From: Oscillospiraceae bacterium
GTDB taxonomy: Bacteria; Bacillota_A; Clostridia; Oscillospirales; CAG-272
Reading direction: 5' to 3'
NCBI GenBank assembly: GCA_015064195.1
Contig: SVSO01000101.1
Span: 1-9,695 of the forward strand
Length of the DNA: 9,695 nt
Made by a program: the position numbers and the translations under genes
Shown here: piece after piece, positions 6,885-9,695 of the stretch
Position numbering within the stretch: position 1 is the first letter of the stretch
Layout of the letters: each line of letters begins with the position of its first letter
The notes under the pieces: model-generated
Databases searched by the model: none
What the model was told of the DNA's origin: nothing
What the model saw: only the letters and a program-made list of their open reading frames with translations

Positions 6885-7824
6885 GATAATTCCTCCTGTT
6901 GATAAGCAGAATTCCAAAGCTGATCAGAATCAGCGATACTGCATAATTGACGCGGAAAATGTTCTCGCCGAGCAGTGCGGCGGACATAATTACACCGAAT
7001 ACGGTAATGAGAAGATTGAAGGATGAAACCTCCGAAACGGGATAATACCGCAGCGGAAGCATGGACAGCGTGTACGCCGCCGACGAAATGATGATAAGCA
7101 GAAGAAGCGTGATAACCGCACACAGATTGACGGTGCGGATACGGCCGCCGCAAAGGAGCGATATACCGCACAGAATCACGCCGCCGATCAATTGACCGTA
7201 GCCGGTCAGCTTCGCTGCGGGAATCATCCCGGCACATCCCTTTGCAATAAAGCAGGATATTGTCTGACAGAGCACCGCCAGCAGCATGACCCCCTCTCCG
7301 GAATCAAACACGAAGCCGCAGCCGTCAGCATTAATGATAAGCACGCCGGCAAATCCCAATGCACATCCAATGAGCTTCATTGCACTGAGCCGATCCCCAT
7401 GAAAGAAGATCCCGCTGGTCAGCACAATGACAAACACGCCCAGCTGATCGTAGATCGCGCATTTTGCGCCATCGATCATCGATAGTCCGATGTAGGTGAA
7501 TGCATACTGCAGTGTTGTGGCGGTGATGCCGTAAAGTGCCGCACATTTGAGCTGCTTTTTTGTTATGCAGTCACAGTGGGTTCCCAAAGCGCTGCCGCAA
7601 AGCAGCGTGAGAATACCGGAGAACGTGAAGCGGATACCTGCGAGCAGGCATTTTGACATATGATCCGTACCGGCGATCTGAAAGCTGTCCATGCAGATTT
7701 TTACAAGCGGAAATGCACATCCCCACAGAAAGGTGTAGAACACTGCAATCAGCGCCATGTTGCGCCGGCTTGAAAAAAATGTTTCCGCAGAAAACGCTGT
7801 CATACTTCGGCTATTTGTGGACAT
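6865..7824 (-). CDS. DMT-superfamily (EamA-type) transporter
   Basis: A 319-residue membrane protein with about ten hydrophobic segments in two similar halves, the EamA duplication. The first segment contains FYTFLWGCAFPLVKI, a characteristic EamA start (W-G-x-x-F/P-x-x-K). Members move small metabolites such as amino acids, nucleosides or sugars' breakdown products, often outward. The ATG at 7822-7824 overlaps the end of the SGNH gene by 14 bases and has only a weak CAGGG site, so coupling is likely; internal Met8 or Met23 are alternative starts, the latter just before the first membrane segment. The 3' end overlaps the glycyl radical enzyme start by 20 bases and carries its ribosome binding site. 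The tight overlap argues that substrate, product or a toxic by-product of the radical enzyme is what it carries, but nothing in the sequence names it. Confidence 0.88.
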   Translation of the reverse strand: MSTNSRSMTAFSAETFFSSRRNMALIAVFYTFLWGCAFPLVKICMDSFQIAGTDHMSKCLLAGIRFTFSGILTLLCGSALGTHCDCITKKQLKCAALYGITATTLQYAFTYIGLSMIDGAKCAIYDQLGVFVIVLTSGIFFHGDRLSAMKLIGCALGFAGVLIINADGCGFVFDSGEGVMLLAVLCQTISCFIAKGCAGMIPAAKLTGYGQLIGGVILCGISLLCGGRIRTVNLCAVITLLLLIIISSAAYTLSMLPLRYYPVSEVSSFNLLITVFGVIMSAALLGENIFRVNYAVSLILISFGILLINRRNYHVESIR

Positions 7825-8497
7825 AGATGTGTCCCTGCTTTATATAGGTATCCCTGTCGCCGGGATAGAGGTCGGGACGATGGAACTTCTGCGGATCCGG
7901 CGAGATGAGCGCGGCCGGATCAAGATCCAGCGCATCGCACAGCACGCGGCTGACCTGATTGCCGATCAGCTCCGTCGCAACGCCCGTATAGAAATGCGTC
8001 TGATCGGAGTGGCAGCTTTCAGGTACATCCTTCAGAAGACCATACAGATCGTTGATGATGACGCCGTATTCCGCCAGCACCTCGCAGGCGATGCGGTTGA
8101 ACTCCTCCACGTCGCGGTTGTATCGGGTTTCAAATTCATCGATAAAGCCCGATTCAATCACCGGCGTAGAGGTGGCAAAAATGATCTTCGCGCCCGGGAA
8201 CAGAAATTGGATGCGTTTTGCGATGCGCTCGATATTGTCGGCGTAAGCGGCCGGTGTCGTCAGTGTACCGTCGCCGTAAATGCGGACGGTATCCCAAAGT
8301 CCTGCATTAAAATGCACCGCATCCGCTTCATACAGCTTCAGCATATCTGCCCATGTGTGAAGCTTCCGCAGGACATTCGCGGAAAACGCACAGTTTTCGC
8401 CCGGATAGTACACCTCGGCAACATTTTGCATACGCTCCTTCACATAGCTGTCGTAGCCTATCCGGATGGAATCGCCGATCAGTAAGATTTTCTTCAT
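7811..8497 (-). CDS. SGNH/GDSL-type hydrolase
   Basis: A 228-residue protein, first gene of the operon. Start ATG 8495-8497 is chosen because GGAGG lies 8 bases upstream and the SGNH fold begins immediately. Blocks seen: LLIGDSIR with nucleophile Ser10, a Gly in YPGENC (residue 33) for block II, FNAGLWD with Asn64 for block III, and SDQTH with Asp165 and His168 for block V. All four catalytic or oxyanion positions are present, so it is probably active. No signal peptide, so cytoplasmic. Families of this type cleave acetyl or other acyl esters from carbohydrates and small molecules. As the leader of an operon with a radical enzyme and a transporter it may deacylate the pathway substrate; this is inference. 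The 5' leader contains a small CCGGC/GCCGG hairpin (8526-8542). Confidence 0.88.
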   Translation of the reverse strand: MKKILLIGDSIRIGYDSYVKERMQNVAEVYYPGENCAFSANVLRKLHTWADMLKLYEADAVHFNAGLWDTVRIYGDGTLTTPAAYADNIERIAKRIQFLFPGAKIIFATSTPVIESGFIDEFETRYNRDVEEFNRIACEVLAEYGVIINDLYGLLKDVPESCHSDQTHFYTGVATELIGNQVSRVLCDALDLDPAALISPDPQKFHRPDLYPGDRDTYIKQGHIYVHK

Positions 8498-8581
8498 ATG
8501 ACTAACCTCCAATGTTTTCTGCACGCCGGCCCTTTCAGCCGGGGAACTGTATGTTTTCAAATCTGCTGCTTTTCTGATATC

Positions 8582-8610
8582 ATTATAGCACCGATGAATT
8601 ATGATGTAAA
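8582..8610 (-). promoter_or_regulatory. Sigma-A promoter of the SGNH-transporter-GRE operon
   Basis: On the minus strand TTTACA (8605-8610) and TATAAT (8582-8587) have 17-bp spacing with a TG extended -10 (TGCTATAAT). Predicted start is near 8575, giving a leader of about 78 bases before the SGNH start. This is the only strong promoter I see for the five-gene operon. Confidence 0.75.
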
Positions 8611-8642
8611 TGTTTTTTGGCGAAGAATAGTGTTTTTACGAA
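8611..8642. promoter_or_regulatory. Direct repeats next to the operon -35, candidate AraC-type site
   Basis: TGTTTTTTGGCGAA (8611-8624) and TGTTTTTACGAA (8631-8642) are imperfect direct repeats starting 20 bp apart. They directly abut the -35 hexamer of the operon promoter and lie between the two divergent promoters. AraC-family activators commonly bind two such half-sites next to the -35. Assignment to the neighbouring regulator is inference. Confidence 0.4.
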
Positions 8643-8662
8643 CTGAAATTTACAGACATGGG

Positions 8663-8691
8663 TTGAATATTTTCGGGAAGTGTGCTATAAT
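8663..8691 (+). promoter_or_regulatory. Sigma-A promoter of the AraC-family regulator gene
   Basis: TTGAAT (8663-8668) and TATAAT (8686-8691) have 17-bp spacing with an extended TG before the -10 (TGCTATAAT), the same as in the divergent promoter. Predicted start is near 8698. The leader has a small AAGCG-CCG-CGCTT hairpin (8718-8730) just ahead of the AGGAG site at 8733-8737. Confidence 0.72.
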
Positions 8692-8744
8692 GGTACTAAA
8701 ATCGGCAGTCCAAACGGAAGCGCCGCGCTTGCAGGAGAACAAAT

Positions 8745-9528
8745 GTGATGCAGATACTGGAATTTCTGAATAATATGTGCATTTCCGAACTCAATTTTGT
8801 CCAGACATATATTGCAGCATTGGATAAATACCCGTTAAAAAACAAGGGCAGACGCCATCACGGATTTCTGTATACGATCAGCGGAACAGAAACCTACCAT
8901 TTCCATGACAGCAAGATCGAAACGCCCCCCGGCTCTATGCTGTATATTCCCAAGGGGGGAGAACTACGAAACAACGCTGTCCGGCGAAGAGAGCGTCGTT
9001 ATTGTGTTGGATTTTGAAATTATCGGAGATGCGCCAAGACCGTTTCTGATAAAATTTTTGGATCAGAACACCATAAAATCGTACTTCACTAAAATCGAAA
9101 CAGAATGGAATAAAAAGTATTCCTCGTTCCATCCCGAGTGTAAATCGCTGTTTTACAGAATCGTCAGCCTGATGTCAAGACAGCTGAATCTGTTTCTGCC
9201 GTCGCAGAAATCGGACAAGATCTCCGATGCCGTTGAATATCTCCACCAGAATTACCTGAAAAACGATTTTCGCCTTGAAGCTGCTGCTGAAATGTCCGGA
9301 ATCAGCTATCGCTATTTTGAAACTCTGTTTCGGCAAAAATATGGCAGTACACCAAAAGAATATGTGATCTCCCTGAAAATTGAGCGGGCGAAAGAGCTTC
9401 TGCTCAGCGAGAAAATTCGGATAAAAGATATTGCTGTCATGCTGGGATACAGCGACATTTACCACTTCGGAAAGCTTTTCACAGCCCGCACAGGCTACAC
9501 GCCCAGTGAATACAGGAACAGTTGTTAG
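8745..9528 (+). pseudogene. AraC-family transcriptional regulator, split by a one-base frameshift
   Basis: Two frames together make one regulator of about 260 residues, normal for the family. The first (from GTG 8745, 7 bases after AGGAG, or ATG 8748) gives the N-terminal cupin: HHGFLYTISGTETYHFHD, then PPGSMLYIPKG. At a run of six Gs (8954-8959) the frame must change: removing one G continues as GENYETTLSGEESVVIVLDF and onward to the stop at 9526-9528. The C-terminal half has both helix-turn-helix motifs of the AraC/XylS DNA-binding domain: FRLEAAAEMSGISYRYFETLF and IRIKDIAVMLGYSDIYHFGKLF in adjoining blocks, ending TGYTPSEYRNSC. Unshifted, translation ends at 9017 with no DNA-binding domain. 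The rest of the second frame is intact, so the shift is recent, a sequencing error, or slippage-based. It divergently faces the operon it probably regulates. Confidence 0.85.
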
Positions 9529-9602
9529 TTTCTGCATTCTCGGGAGACCTCATATGGAGTACTCTCATACTGACATAGTTTCACCTGCAAATACCGCCGC
9601 CC

Positions 9603-9676
9603 CAGAGCCACATGCACGGCAAAACAGAGCCACCGTGCCGCTCAAATAGAGCCACCTTCACGGAAGCCAGAGCCGC
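9603..9676 (+). repeat. Four regularly spaced AGAGCCAC repeats, possible IS end
   Basis: CAGAGCCAC (9603-9611), CAGAGCCAC (9625-9633), TAGAGCCAC (9647-9655) and CAGAGCCGC (9668-9676) recur at 22, 22 and 21 bp. ACGG recurs in the spacers after the first, third and fourth copies. Spacing of two helical turns means one protein could bind all copies on one face. Multiple short repeats of this sort occur near the ends of some insertion sequences, notably IS21-like ones, where the transposase binds. No transposase is in the window; the element would continue to the right. Identity is a guess, the repeats are certain. Positions 9529-9602 show no gene or clear terminator. Confidence 0.55.
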
Positions 9677-9695
9677 TTCAACGGATCGGTGCTCC

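Noticed and set aside
8498..8560. An N-terminal extension of 21 codons on the SGNH hydrolase
   Set aside because: The GGAGG site lies just upstream of the internal ATG at 8497, and the family's conserved fold starts there.
9603..9676. A short CRISPR array
   Set aside because: The repeated unit is only 8-9 bp with 12-13 bp spacers that share sequence, unlike CRISPR repeats of 23 bp or more with unrelated spacers.

Overview
The window looks like a chromosomal stretch from a low-to-mid GC Gram-positive anaerobe, probably a gut or rumen Clostridia member (Oscillospirales/Christensenellales-like). This is inferred from several things: textbook sigma-A promoters (TTGACA-N17-TATAAT), strong AGGAGG-type ribosome binding sites, a lipoprotein sugar-type solute-binding protein, a glycyl radical enzyme with its activase, and an AraC-type regulator. 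No rRNA, tRNA or CRISPR array is visible. TGA acts as a normal stop.

Layout. (1) Positions 1-290 hold a 150-bp nested inverted-repeat element (21-170). A perfect sigma-A promoter on the minus strand abuts it. Beside it lies a plus-strand promoter overlain by a palindromic operator-like site. (2) Positions 291-1947 are a gene graveyard. A frameshifted six-hairpin glycoside hydrolase remnant lies on the plus strand (291-607). Facing it on the minus strand is a mosaic of GNAT acetyltransferase, Cof-type HAD phosphatase and CocE/NonD hydrolase pieces (1947 down to 650). Two deletions across the gene boundaries of a former three-gene operon would explain the mosaic. A consensus promoter (2028-2056) still faces it, and a bidirectional terminator (617-645) separates the two dead units. 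(3) Positions 2164-8610 hold an intact, tightly packed minus-strand operon: SGNH hydrolase, DMT/EamA transporter, glycyl radical enzyme, radical SAM activase, solute-binding lipoprotein, then a 17-bp-stem terminator. (4) Divergent to it is an AraC-family regulator (8745-9528), split by a one-base frameshift in a G6 run. (5) The right edge (9603-9676) carries four copies of an AGAGCCAC-type motif at 21-22 bp spacing, possibly the end of a mobile element.

How the genes fit together (inference). The AraC-like protein probably senses a small ligand and controls the divergent operon; direct repeats next to the operon -35 box are a candidate binding site. The SGNH hydrolase may deacylate a substrate, the transporter would move a small metabolite, and the glycyl radical enzyme, activated by its partner, would do the key anaerobic radical chemistry. 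That enzyme has the radical-bearing glycine and one active-site cysteine. It lacks both the Cys-Cys pair of pyruvate formate-lyase and the Cys-x-Glu motif of glycyl radical dehydratases and decarboxylases, so its reaction cannot be assigned. It is the best candidate for an undescribed activity here.
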